Part shown: positions 52,552-61,191 of the stretch, one piece after another
Position numbering within the stretch: the first letter of the stretch is position 1
How the letters are laid out: each line of letters starts with the position of its first letter
NCBI GenBank assembly: GCA_013204105.1
Contig: JABMOM010000040.1
Location: 1-64,000 of the forward strand
DNA length: 64,000 bases
Direction: 5' to 3'
Source of the DNA: Flavobacteriales bacterium
GTDB taxonomy: Bacteria > Bacteroidota > Bacteroidia > Flavobacteriales_G > Salibacteraceae
Notes under the pieces: model-generated
The model's database searches: none
Told to the model about the DNA's origin: nothing
What the model saw: the letters and a program-made list of their open reading frames with translations, nothing else
Translations under genes and position numbers: made by a program

Positions 52552-53342
52552 CTTCCTAGTCTGAATGACAGGCTGAGCCTGTTGTAGGTGTTCGTCATTT
52601 CTGTTTGCACGTCAAATGTACTACCCGTCTGGTAATTGACCCGAGTAGGTGCGATGCCCAGCATATAGTACACTACGACCATCTCTGCATGGATACCAAC
52701 TCTTGCTACAGGTGTGCCCCATCCCAAGTATTTCTTATAGTCAGCCCGGTCGTAATTCTCGATAAAGTTCATGAACAAGGGACCACGCACCAAATTGTAA
52801 CCAGCAGATAGCGTCCATCCGACCATCTTGGTATTCTCAATGGTTGAGCCTTGTCCAATGTTCACTGAAAGCAAAGCCCCTGCCTCTGCATGGCATATCC
52901 CTAATATCCCATCGCGCTCCTTGGAAAAGATGTTCGATGCCAACTCCTGTTCGGTCAATGGCTCTGCTGAATACTTGTAGCGGGATCCAGAAAGCACATC
53001 TACCAGGGAGAAAGAAAGTGTCAGTGGAATGTCTAAACTGATAGACGCATTGCTCTTGTATTCGATCAATCGCAGTCGAGGTTCATAGGTCCCCGCTAGA
53101 ATGCCGATAGCTCTGCTGAACACGGGTTCTGGATACGCCACCCCATCGTCGACAGAAGTGTAGATATTCCGCATCGGAGACTTCGTCCAGTGTGTACCAA
53201 TTGACATACCCACTTCCTGGCGGATACTCGATTTCAAATGGCTTGGATTGAAAAAATAGATTCTTGGGTCACTGCCCTCTTCTTGCCCGAATGATATACC
53301 CGACAACCCCAGCAAAATGCAGATGACCAATGCTACCCTCAT
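52548..53342 (-). CDS. Predicted outer-membrane beta-barrel, unknown
   Basis: A 264-aa protein with a signal peptide (about 1-19, SFGQ) and alternating hydrophobic strands (SIGTHWTKS, LRLIEYKSNASISLDIPLTLSFSL, GALLSVNIGQGS, WTLSAGYNLVRG, VARVGIHAEMVVVYYMLGI). It ends in LSLSFRLGR, a pattern of an outer-membrane barrel, though the last residue is Arg rather than aromatic. Function is unknown. It overlaps accC and the lipoprotein gene by four bases each (ATGA), so it is coupled to both. Confidence 0.62.
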   Translation of the reverse strand: MRVALVICILLGLSGISFGQEEGSDPRIYFFNPSHLKSSIRQEVGMSIGTHWTKSPMRNIYTSVDDGVAYPEPVFSRAIGILAGTYEPRLRLIEYKSNASISLDIPLTLSFSLVDVLSGSRYKYSAEPLTEQELASNIFSKERDGILGICHAEAGALLSVNIGQGSTIENTKMVGWTLSAGYNLVRGPLFMNFIENYDRADYKKYLGWGTPVARVGIHAEMVVVYYMLGIAPTRVNYQTGSTFDVQTEMTNTYNRLSLSFRLGR

Positions 53343-54523
53343 TGATCTAATTTCACTTCCAAGAGGTTCAACAGATAGGAATTGATTTCGTCGGTTTCCA
53401 AATCATAAATCAAGAGACCATCACGCGTTCCGATGAATACCGTATTTCCCAAGATGTCAAGATCGACGATGCTTTCGCTCCATTTGAGTAATACTCCGCT
53501 CGAAAGCGAGGTGATAGAGCATGCATCATTGAGCAGGTCATATTCCAAGATATGGCCAATAACATCGGTATTTGAAGACAGTGAATTCGTGTATTGACGG
53601 ACATAAAAACGCACCACATCGCCGTTCCAATCAAGCAATTTTATAGCGCCTTGGTGTTCCGTTGGAAATGGGCAGTGATCCTCAAATACATACTCAACCA
53701 CGGGGTCTTGGGTTAAGCCTACCGACAACATACTTGTCACCGGCGTGAGAAGCGAGGGCTCCGTAAGCATGCCATATAGGTTTCCAGAGACGGCGGCAAG
53801 GTGTGGTCGATTCGCCGTCCTGAATTTAAATCCCTGTCCACTGCGAGATACAGAATCAGCGGTTGCTCCTTGATCAGTATAGGCGCTAATGATGAAACCA
53901 GGGTTGGTATGGATGATGATATCACCGTTGTCTGCAAATGTGAAATTCGGATCGGCTAAAAACTTTGAATTCACCTTGAGTTCCGTTTGATATTCTCTCC
54001 AGGTATTGTTGTTATTGCCTAAGTACTCGTAGATTCCGATGTAGTAATCCGAATAAAAGGAACCTGAATTTTGATCCCAAAACTCTTTCCAATACCCCAG
54101 GCGCATTAATTTTCCTTCGGTGCTAAGCGCATAGGCAAAATAGGATTGCGTCGCTGCAAAGAACTGGGTGTTATCGTAATGGACGTCGTAGGTGTTCTTG
54201 CCGAGTTGTATGAAGGTTGAGTCCTGAATTACCCAGAAGACCTCCGTAGATGGGGAATAAAGCACTTCCGCTTCGGACCACTCCACCTTAAACAGTTCGT
54301 CGTAGACGTTTGCGTCGTACAGTACCTGCTCTTCCCCATACAACAACATGACACCCTCATCTGACGCCACCATCATCGCATCTTCATTGTTAAAACACTC
54401 GACTTTACGGATGTACGACTTTACAAGATCTGGCAACTCATAAGGCGTCAAGGTAGTTTCCCGAATGCATCCCACTACGAGCACCACGAGGAACATGGCT
54501 GGTATGAACTTCAGCTTATTCAT
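53339..54523 (-). CDS. Lipoprotein with propeller-like repeats, unknown
   Basis: A 394-aa lipoprotein: VLVVGC lipobox at about residue 19. The body looks like beta-propeller blades (MMVASDEGVMLLYGEEQVLYD, STEGKLMRLGYW, GNTVFIGTRDGLLIYDLETDEI), which could make a protein-binding platform on the outer membrane. No named domain is recognised. It overlaps the pseudo-protease gene upstream by eight bases and the barrel gene downstream by four. Confidence 0.65.
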   Translation of the reverse strand: MNKLKFIPAMFLVVLVVGCIRETTLTPYELPDLVKSYIRKVECFNNEDAMMVASDEGVMLLYGEEQVLYDANVYDELFKVEWSEAEVLYSPSTEVFWVIQDSTFIQLGKNTYDVHYDNTQFFAATQSYFAYALSTEGKLMRLGYWKEFWDQNSGSFYSDYYIGIYEYLGNNNNTWREYQTELKVNSKFLADPNFTFADNGDIIIHTNPGFIISAYTDQGATADSVSRSGQGFKFRTANRPHLAAVSGNLYGMLTEPSLLTPVTSMLSVGLTQDPVVEYVFEDHCPFPTEHQGAIKLLDWNGDVVRFYVRQYTNSLSSNTDVIGHILEYDLLNDACSITSLSSGVLLKWSESIVDLDILGNTVFIGTRDGLLIYDLETDEINSYLLNLLEVKLDQ

Positions 54524-56078
54524 ATCTGATTCCTAAGACGAGATTGATGTAACGTGCGTCAATGGCCATGGTCATTTGTGAAAGAGCTCCTTCCCGGGCA
54601 GCATGATCGATGATTCCGATGACTCTACCTTGCGCATCGATCAAGGCAGCCCCAGCACTCACACGTTCGCTCAATATATTGGTCAAAAGTTTTCGCACTC
54701 CATCTGGATCCTGTTTTCCGAGGAGTTTACCATGCGCAGGCATTGCATCCAAGGTGTGTATATCCGCGGATTCCCATGAGATCACTTGATTCTCGCCATT
54801 CACCGAAGCCATGTCCTCTATAATTGGCAAAGCATACAAGGACGACGCTTCTACTTTCACCAGCGCAACATGGTATACATCTGAGGTCAACACGACAAAG
54901 CCCTCGAGCAAAATCCCATTGGAAAACTGCACGTCCAAAACCGAAATATTCGAATCCAGGTAGTTGGTGACAATGTACCCGTCGCTACTGATCACGGTGC
55001 CGCCTTGCACGGCGTCCTTCCCCTTGGGTTGCAATGTCACGACCGCTCTTTTCGTCGCTGCTTCCAAGGCGATTGGATCAGTGACTAGTGGAATTATCGG
55101 TCGACGTATGGCACGCCGTTGCACGTTCACCGCAGCGGATACGCTGGAGTCGATGGTCAATGCTGATCCGATTTCCTCGATTTGTTCAGCATTAGCAATG
55201 GAATCAAGTACGGCTTGGCGCTCGGCTATATCCGCCTTACGCGCTGCCTCCTCTGCCAGCTTGGCGGCATTTACCAAGGCTTGATCGTACTCATTGAGCT
55301 CCCTTGCCACGCTTGGTTTCAAATTGAACATGACCAAGAAATTCTCTACGATACCATTGTAGAATTCCTCGTTGATTTCTGAATTCGAAAATTCGTAGTT
55401 GACTTGATTCTCTTCAGCAAAGAAGACCTCCTTGGTCACTCGATCGTAGAACTGCCATTTAATGGTCGTATTGATGGTATTGTACTTGGAATAAGGTGAG
55501 TAATTGTCGATTTGCCTACCTCGCTTGATATCCAAACCCTGCACGATTCCCTTCACTTGAATTCGCGCTACGGCGTCATCTCCTTCTTCGGCATTGCGTA
55601 GCGTTGGCATTTCCATTCGCTCCATTGCATCAAGGATCTTCAATCGTTTCTCTCCTATAGCGATCTCCTCGTCGAACTTGTACTTCCACTTGGTATTGTT
55701 TCCAACGTTTGTTGAATACGCAATGCCCGACTGAATCATCTCCAAGTCTATGAGAAAGGGCGTCTCGAATTCAAACGAGGGTAAGCTGCGTTCGAGCTTA
55801 ACGGAAATGAACTTCCGGGCCGGTATAGACCGGTCGGCTATTATTTCTTTGTCTTCATAGCCCGCTGCTTTGACCACAAATACGTGTTGAACGATTCCTT
55901 TGCGCTGGTTGAAGCCAACCTTCACTTTTCGACCGTTGGCATCTCCAATCTCCTCACCATCAAGGATGAGTTTGGCATTCATCGGATCTGTATTGAAAAT
56001 AATCTTGCTCTGCTGCGTATAGGCCACCAAAGAACAGCCGATGACCACGCAGCAGGATACAAGTGCCTTCAATCCCAT
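54516..56078 (-). CDS. Envelope protein with dead trypsin-like domain
   Basis: A 520-aa exported protein (signal MGLKALVSCCVVIGCSLVAYTQQ; VIGC at 12-15 could be a lipobox). Residues 25-100 look PEGA-like (FNTDPMNAKLILDGEEIG), 105-255 form a mixed domain, 265-310 a charged helix (AAKLAEEAARKADIAERQAV) and 345-520 a trypsin/HtrA-like domain. In the last part VISSDGYIVTN aligns with the His-motif but TNYLDS has no His, HVALVKV replaces the DxAxLKV Asp, and SAGAALIDAQGRVIGI replaces GNSGGPL, so the triad is lost. It is not expected to be a protease. ATG at 56078 gives the signal and lies after the sucC stop. Confidence 0.75.
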   Translation of the reverse strand: MGLKALVSCCVVIGCSLVAYTQQSKIIFNTDPMNAKLILDGEEIGDANGRKVKVGFNQRKGIVQHVFVVKAAGYEDKEIIADRSIPARKFISVKLERSLPSFEFETPFLIDLEMIQSGIAYSTNVGNNTKWKYKFDEEIAIGEKRLKILDAMERMEMPTLRNAEEGDDAVARIQVKGIVQGLDIKRGRQIDNYSPYSKYNTINTTIKWQFYDRVTKEVFFAEENQVNYEFSNSEINEEFYNGIVENFLVMFNLKPSVARELNEYDQALVNAAKLAEEAARKADIAERQAVLDSIANAEQIEEIGSALTIDSSVSAAVNVQRRAIRRPIIPLVTDPIALEAATKRAVVTLQPKGKDAVQGGTVISSDGYIVTNYLDSNISVLDVQFSNGILLEGFVVLTSDVYHVALVKVEASSLYALPIIEDMASVNGENQVISWESADIHTLDAMPAHGKLLGKQDPDGVRKLLTNILSERVSAGAALIDAQGRVIGIIDHAAREGALSQMTMAIDARYINLVLGIRYE

Positions 56079-56100
56079 AAAAGGTCGTTTAATATTGTCC

Positions 56101-57312
56101 TTAGGAAAGGACCTCCTTGACCGCGTCAGCAGCCTCCTGAAGTGCGATAGCAGAGCGAACCCTGAGTCCAGAATCATCGATGATCTTCTTAGCTTCCACA
56201 GCATTAGTGCCCTGTAAACGTACGATGATCGGAACTGGTATCTCACCGATGTTCTTGTAGGCGTCAACGACACCTTGTGCAACCCGGTCGCATCGAACAA
56301 TACCACCAAAGATGTTGATCAGGATCGCCTTCACGGCTTCGTCTTGTAGGATGATTCGGAAGGCGTTTTCCACCCGCTCCGCGTTTGCTGTTCCTCCTAC
56401 ATCTAAGAAATTGGCTGGCTCGCCTCCGCTCAATTTGATCATGTCCATTGTGGCCATGGCCAATCCGGCACCGTTCACCATGCAGCCAACATTTCCGTCG
56501 AGTTTCACATAGTTCAGGCTGTGCTTGTCTGCTTCTACTTCCGTTGGATCTTCTTCGGTCACGTCGCGCATTTCAGCGTACTCCTTGTGACGGAAGAGTG
56601 AATTCCCGTCTAAGGTCACTTTGGAATCAACCGCCATGATCAAATCGTCGGAAGTCTTCAATACTGGGTTGATCTCAAACATGGATGCGTCGCATCCTTC
56701 GTAAGCCTTGTAAAGTGCAACCACAAACTTGGTCATCTCTTTGAATGCATTTCCACTCAGTCCGAGGTTATAGGCAATCTTTCTGGCTTGAAAAGGCATC
56801 AATCCCACTTTCGGGTCGATTTCCTCCTTAAAGATCAAGTGGGGCGTTTCTTCCGCCACGGTCTCGATGTCCATTCCACCTTCTGTGGAGTACATGATCA
56901 TGTTGCGACCGGTCTGTCGGTTTAACAATACGCCCATGTAATATTCAGACGGCTCACTGGCGCCCGGATAATAAACATCTTGTGCAACAAGTATGCGGTT
57001 CACAAGCTTTCCTTTTTCGCCGGTCTGCTTGGTTACGAGCGCTCCACCAAGGATGTTTCCAGCAATTCGCTTTACATCCTCCAGTGATTTGGCAATGGCA
57101 ACACCATGTTGTTCGGTTCCGATGATGGTACCCTTTCCACGTCCACCTGCATGGATTTGGGCCTTAACAACCCACCATTCGGTTCCCGTTTCAGCGTTCA
57201 ACTTCTTTGCTGCTTCTACCGCTTCTTCTGGTGAAGATGCGACCAAACCTTCTTGGATGCGAACTCCAAAACTCTTCAGAATGGATTTTCCTTGGTACTC
57301 GTGTAAATTCAT
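56101..57312 (-). CDS. sucC: Succinate-CoA ligase beta subunit
   Basis: A 403-aa ATP-grasp protein of the TCA cycle: MNLHEYQGKSILKSFGV start, KAQIHAGGRGKGT nucleotide-binding motif and the C-terminal ligase domain with GCMVNGAGLAMATMDMI, FLDVGGTANAERVENAFRII and NIFGGIVRCDRVAQGVV. It needs an alpha subunit (SucD), which is not in the window. It is the first gene of the operon down to accC and has a strong promoter. Confidence 0.97.
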   Translation of the reverse strand: MNLHEYQGKSILKSFGVRIQEGLVASSPEEAVEAAKKLNAETGTEWWVVKAQIHAGGRGKGTIIGTEQHGVAIAKSLEDVKRIAGNILGGALVTKQTGEKGKLVNRILVAQDVYYPGASEPSEYYMGVLLNRQTGRNMIMYSTEGGMDIETVAEETPHLIFKEEIDPKVGLMPFQARKIAYNLGLSGNAFKEMTKFVVALYKAYEGCDASMFEINPVLKTSDDLIMAVDSKVTLDGNSLFRHKEYAEMRDVTEEDPTEVEADKHSLNYVKLDGNVGCMVNGAGLAMATMDMIKLSGGEPANFLDVGGTANAERVENAFRIILQDEAVKAILINIFGGIVRCDRVAQGVVDAYKNIGEIPVPIIVRLQGTNAVEAKKIIDDSGLRVRSAIALQEAADAVKEVLS

Positions 57313-57340
57313 CTATCTAATGCTTTTCGTGAACTGATTT

Positions 57341-57371
57341 CAAATGTAGGCTTCCCTCTAAAAGATGCAAA
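57341..57371 (-). promoter_or_regulatory. sucC promoter
   Basis: On the minus strand TTTG (57371-57368), a 19-base spacer and TACATTTG (57348-57341): both parts of the Bacteroidetes promoter at ideal spacing. The -7 ends 28 bases before the sucC ATG. This should drive the whole five-gene unit. Confidence 0.7.
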
Positions 57372-57396
57372 CCACTATCTGCCAATGCTGGCCGGA

Positions 57397-57849
57397 TTAC
57401 TTGCGTTTGTTCTTGTCTTCCAGGTGACCGGTCATAAATGGGAAGAGAAAGGATTGAAAGAGACTTGCATTCGCATTGAACACACGATCAAACAGACTCT
57501 CGAGGTCACGGCTGAACTCCGCCGTGAATACTGGCCCCATATCTTTTAGTATCCCTAGGCAATCTGCAAGTTTGGCTTGGATGAACGCTTCTTTGGCTTT
57601 ATATCCTTCAGGGAGATCTTTAATGTAGCTATCGAAATCCTTTTCAAAATGCACATCGAGGTGCTCGTAGATCGGCTTGATATAGGCCTCAGTGCTGAAG
57701 GATCGGATGTGGGTTTGCTTGATCGCTTCCGCTCGTTCCTCCTCCTCTATCACACCGTCTTTATGCACGGAAGCAAGAATGGTTGTCCAAAGAATGGCAT
57801 CCCCTAACTTCTTGTAAACATCAGCCGAAAACTCGTATATATCTTCCAT
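57397..57849 (-). CDS. TerB-like helical protein, unknown
   Basis: A 150-aa all-helical cytoplasmic protein (start ATG at 57849, MEDIYEFS). DAILWTTILASVHKDGVIEEEERAEAIKQ is like the metal-binding-type helix pair of TerB-like domains (DGxIxxxE). The remainder is acidic and amphipathic. A loosely similar helical region is present at the N-terminus of the ABC transporter at 43341. Function is unknown. It stands alone between sucC and msrA. Confidence 0.6.
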   Translation of the reverse strand: MEDIYEFSADVYKKLGDAILWTTILASVHKDGVIEEEERAEAIKQTHIRSFSTEAYIKPIYEHLDVHFEKDFDSYIKDLPEGYKAKEAFIQAKLADCLGILKDMGPVFTAEFSRDLESLFDRVFNANASLFQSFLFPFMTGHLEDKNKRK

Positions 57850-58049
57850 TTGTCTGGTCAATTAATGGCGGCAAAAGTGTGTTTTTTTGAGCAAACATCT
57901 TTTGGAGTGTCCAACAAAATCCAACAACTTTTCAAAAAACGAAAATCCGACGGTATCACCCCATCGAAATACGCATATCAAAATAAGAAATTTTAGCCAC
58001 AATTGAGCTCAAACTGGTTCGCTTGAAAATCATCGAACGGTTGGCTGGA

Positions 58050-58712
58050 TCAATCCGCCAATTTGTCTGCGAAGGCTTTTCGAAACTTCTCCACCTTAGG
58101 CCGAATCACGAAGGTGCAATAAGGCTGCGATTCGTTGTTATTGAAATAGTTCTGATGGTAATCCTCGGCCGGATAGAAATCGGTCAACTCTTCTATCGTC
58201 GTCACTATCGGTGCATCCCATGCACCAGAGGCGTCTAATTTTTCTTTATAGAAAGAAGCCTTCTCCATTTGATCCGCATCGTGGTAGAAGATGGAGGAGC
58301 GGTATTGGGTTCCCACATCATTGCCTTGTCGATTCAAAGTAGTCGGGTCGTGGGTTTGCCAAAATACTTCGAGCAATTCTGCGAAGCTGATGACACTTGG
58401 GTCGAATACAATCTGCGCCACTTCCGCATGACCGGTCCTTCCCGTACAGACCTCTTTATAAGAAGGATTCTTAACGAAGCCTCCTACGTATCCTGACTTC
58501 ACACTCTGTACGCCTTTCAATTCTTGAAATACAGCCTCCACACACCAGAAGCATCCTGCCCCCAGCGTAGCCGTATCCATTCCCTCACCAGTGGTGTTCT
58601 GATCCATCTCTTCTGTGTTCGACATGTTTTCGCTTTTTTCTTGAACAGCGGTGCATGCGAACATCAAACTGCTCGTGCATAGCATCAACCCTATCAATCC
58701 TAATTTATTCAT
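58050..58712 (-). CDS. msrA: Exported methionine-S-sulfoxide reductase
   Basis: A 220-aa lipoprotein (LMFACTAV lipobox) with a full MsrA domain: the catalytic Cys in GAGCFWCVEAVF (about 53-64), then VKSGYVGGFVKNPSYKEVCTGRTGHAEVAQIVFDP and NRQGNDVGTQYRSSIFY. It reduces methionine-S-sulfoxide in envelope proteins and complements the exported MsrB at 12632. The electron donor at this location is unknown. Separate transcription unit with a 60-base gap to the YciI-like gene. Confidence 0.95.
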   Translation of the reverse strand: MNKLGLIGLMLCTSSLMFACTAVQEKSENMSNTEEMDQNTTGEGMDTATLGAGCFWCVEAVFQELKGVQSVKSGYVGGFVKNPSYKEVCTGRTGHAEVAQIVFDPSVISFAELLEVFWQTHDPTTLNRQGNDVGTQYRSSIFYHDADQMEKASFYKEKLDASGAWDAPIVTTIEELTDFYPAEDYHQNYFNNNESQPYCTFVIRPKVEKFRKAFADKLAD

Positions 58713-58772
58713 TGTTCTCGTATAACAAGGATCAAGACGATTGGTTCCAAAGCACCTTACGAAGCAATCAGA

Positions 58773-59153
58773 TCAAGGCTCTACATCCGTAAAGCCATCG
58801 TCGTCGTCGTCGTCATGTAGATCATCGAGGTGTGACTCCAATGCGCGTACTTCGATGGTGCCTTCGAATTGAAAGATTGGACAATCCTGCGCCATAGACA
58901 CTGCAGCATCCATGTCTTCTGTTTCGATGATCAGGTAGCCCGTTACACTGTACTCATCATCCATTCCATGAACGTTGGCACCGTCTTTTGTGATCATAAC
59001 AATCTCGCTTTTCATCGGCAGACCATCGATCAACACGCCGTCGTCTTCTAGGCGGTCCATCCATTCGTCCCATGCGCTCTCGTGCGCCTTGAGTTGTTCG
59101 TCTGAAGCTTCGGTCGTTTTTCCTCCTCTGAAGAGGTATATGAATTCTTTCAT
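58773..59153 (-). CDS. YciI/DGPF-like protein with acidic tail
   Basis: A 126-aa protein with the ferredoxin-like fold of the YCII-related family: MKEFIYLFRGGK, helix AHESAWDEWMDRLEDDGVL, GLPMKSE, SVTGYLIIETEDMDAAVSMAQDCPIF and GTIEVRALE. The last 17 residues are nearly all acidic, including six Asp in a row encoded by a TCG/GTC repeat. Members are small accessory or sensor-like proteins; function here is unknown. Confidence 0.75.
   Translation of the reverse strand: MKEFIYLFRGGKTTEASDEQLKAHESAWDEWMDRLEDDGVLIDGLPMKSEIVMITKDGANVHGMDDEYSVTGYLIIETEDMDAAVSMAQDCPIFQFEGTIEVRALESHLDDLHDDDDDDGFTDVEP
58798..58812. repeat. Trinucleotide repeat (TCG)5
   Basis: Five TCG units on the plus strand, read as GAC/GAT codons on the minus strand, make the poly-Asp stretch in the YciI-like protein. 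Such a run can slip during replication and change length by whole codons without breaking the frame. Confidence 0.7.
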
Positions 59154-59315
59154 GTTGGATTACAATTGAGTCCACTAATTAAGGCTATTGCAACACACCC
59201 TACAAGCTTTATTCAGGAAAATAAAGCGCTGCTTTCATTCTGGTCATCGAAAAAATAACTCGGAACGCATGGTGAATTCAGCATACAACTTTACTATTGA
59301 AAAAATTCCTTGCAC

Positions 59316-60620
59316 ATGACTAGTAGGTTCCTCTCAGTAATCCTCTTCACACTCCTCAGCTCTTTTCTTTCGGCTCAGGTCGTTCAAAGCGGACCGATGC
59401 CCGGCTACGCATCCATGAATTCAGTCGGTATTTGGCTTCAGCTCAACGACTCTGCAGACGTAAAGATTCGCTATTGGGACCTGGAGCGACCGAACTACAG
59501 ATCCATCGTTCGGCCATCGATACATGATGTAAACGCGACCGAGGTAGCCCAGTTCCATGTAACAGGACTCGAACCCGGCATGGAATACGGATACGAAGTT
59601 TTAATCAACGGGCAGCCTTTTGACGTGGGTCAACCCCTCTCTTTTCACACAGAAGCCTTGTGGCAGTATCGCGAGGATCCTCCTACGACCCGGATCGCCT
59701 TGGGAAGCTGCGCCTTTATCAATGAAGCACCCTACGACAAGCCAGGTGTTCCTTATGGCAGCAACTATCAAATCTTTGACACTATTGCTTCAAAGAATCC
59801 GGATGTCATGCTCTGGTTGGGAAACAACATTTATCTCCGCGACTATGACCTGGGATCCAAGAGCGGCTATTTTCACCGTTATACGCATGCAAGGGCCACT
59901 CCAGCCATGCAGAAACTCCTGCGCAGCGCTCATCACTATGCCATCTGGGACGACAGCGACTTTGGACCCAACAATGCGAATGGCAGTTGGATCCATAAAG
60001 ACTGGGCCTTGGATGCCTTCAAGCTGTTTTGGATGAACCCCTCCTACGGCATTCCTGGACAACATGGCATTACTACAGCATTCGAGTACAATGACGTTGA
60101 CATGTTCCTTTTGGATAACCGATGGAACCGCACTTCAGATAATAACAAGAAGCTGGATGCCCAAATCCTAGGAAAGGAACAAATTGAATGGTTGATCGAA
60201 GCCTTGAAATTCAGCCGCGCGCCTTTTAAGCTGGTGGCAGTTGGCGGACAGGTTCTAAATCCTGCTAAGGTGTTTGAAAACCATGCGCAGTTCGAGGAAG
60301 AACGCGAATACCTCTTATCGAGGATCGTTGAAGAAAAGATCAAGGGCGTTATCTTCCTCAGTGGAGATCGGCAACATACCGAGCTCCGTAAGGCCTCTCG
60401 AGACAACATCACCATTTACGACCTGACGGTGAGTCCACTGACCGCTCAAGTCCAAGAATCGAAGAATGAATCCAGCGAATACCTCGTAGACAAGACCTCT
60501 GTAACCCAACATAATTTTGGGATTTTAGAAATTAGCGGAGAACGTTTGGCTCGCCAGCTCAAAATATCCATTTTTGACAAACAAGGTTCTGAACTTTGGA
60601 CCAAGGTGATCTTTCCTTAA
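59316..60620 (+). CDS. PhoD-like phosphoesterase with altered metal site
   Basis: A 434-aa exported protein (signal MTSRFLSVILFTLLSSFLSAQ; ATG at 59316). A fibronectin-like N-domain (about 25-115) precedes a PhoD-type metallophosphatase domain with RIALGSCAFINEAPYD. The usual PhoD motifs GD-x-x-Y, DDHD and GDRHH are here GN170NIY, DDS204D and GDRQ343H: each carries a substitution at a conserved ligand position (Asp to Asn, His to Ser, His to Gln). The fold is clearly kept. I infer weak or no phosphatase activity, perhaps a binding role. The start lies two codons after a TTG. Confidence 0.85.
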   Translation: MTSRFLSVILFTLLSSFLSAQVVQSGPMPGYASMNSVGIWLQLNDSADVKIRYWDLERPNYRSIVRPSIHDVNATEVAQFHVTGLEPGMEYGYEVLINGQPFDVGQPLSFHTEALWQYREDPPTTRIALGSCAFINEAPYDKPGVPYGSNYQIFDTIASKNPDVMLWLGNNIYLRDYDLGSKSGYFHRYTHARATPAMQKLLRSAHHYAIWDDSDFGPNNANGSWIHKDWALDAFKLFWMNPSYGIPGQHGITTAFEYNDVDMFLLDNRWNRTSDNNKKLDAQILGKEQIEWLIEALKFSRAPFKLVAVGGQVLNPAKVFENHAQFEEEREYLLSRIVEEKIKGVIFLSGDRQHTELRKASRDNITIYDLTVSPLTAQVQESKNESSEYLVDKTSVTQHNFGILEISGERLARQLKISIFDKQGSELWTKVIFP

Positions 60621-60633
60621 AACCATTGCTCGT

Positions 60634-61161
60634 ATGGCGCATTCAAACGGACACAAAACGGCTGATGACATTGTTGTCGAATCTGGAAGAAACTGGACTC
60701 AATGGTACAATGAGTTAGACAGCCCTAAGTTTCGAGGCTCGAGTTGCGATGAGGTAGAAGATATCTTGGTTTACGAATACGGCATTGAGCGAAACTGGGC
60801 ACGAAGGATCACGAATCGTTTCGCCGCCAAGCACAGCTTTCACTCTGGAACAGAAGACCTTCCTTGTTTTGAAATTTCGGTACGTAAAACCTTCGATTAC
60901 CCCATAAACGAAGTCTTCTGGAATGCTTCCCAATGGTTTGAATCAGAGCAGCGCGCTACGGAAACTGAATTGCTCAATGGAAACCTGCTCACCTGTCAAT
61001 GGAAGACCGATCATTCTAAGATCGAAGTGAAATTCCATAAAAAGGGCGAAGGCAAAACCCAGATGATCCTTCAGCACGATCGCATACACAGCCGAATGGA
61101 CGCTGAGATCATGCGCAATTTTTGGAAAGAGAGTTTGCGCGGGATGGTCGAGGCGCTGTAG
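60634..61161 (+). CDS. DUF4287 plus SRPBCC-like protein
   Basis: A 175-aa cytoplasmic protein. Residues 10-75 (ESGRNWTQWYNELDSPKFRGSSCDEVEDILVYEYGIERNWARRI) look like the DUF4287 helical domain, and 80-175 like a START/SRPBCC ligand-binding domain (SVRKTFDYPINEVFWNASQWF, LTCQWKTDHSKIEVKFHKKGEGKTQMILQHDRI). Many SRPBCC proteins bind hydrophobic ligands. It begins 13 bases after the PhoD-like gene and may be cotranscribed. Function is unknown. Confidence 0.65.
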   Translation: MAHSNGHKTADDIVVESGRNWTQWYNELDSPKFRGSSCDEVEDILVYEYGIERNWARRITNRFAAKHSFHSGTEDLPCFEISVRKTFDYPINEVFWNASQWFESEQRATETELLNGNLLTCQWKTDHSKIEVKFHKKGEGKTQMILQHDRIHSRMDAEIMRNFWKESLRGMVEAL

Positions 61162-61191
61162 ATTTCAGAAAGGCCCCATTCGAGCTTAGCT

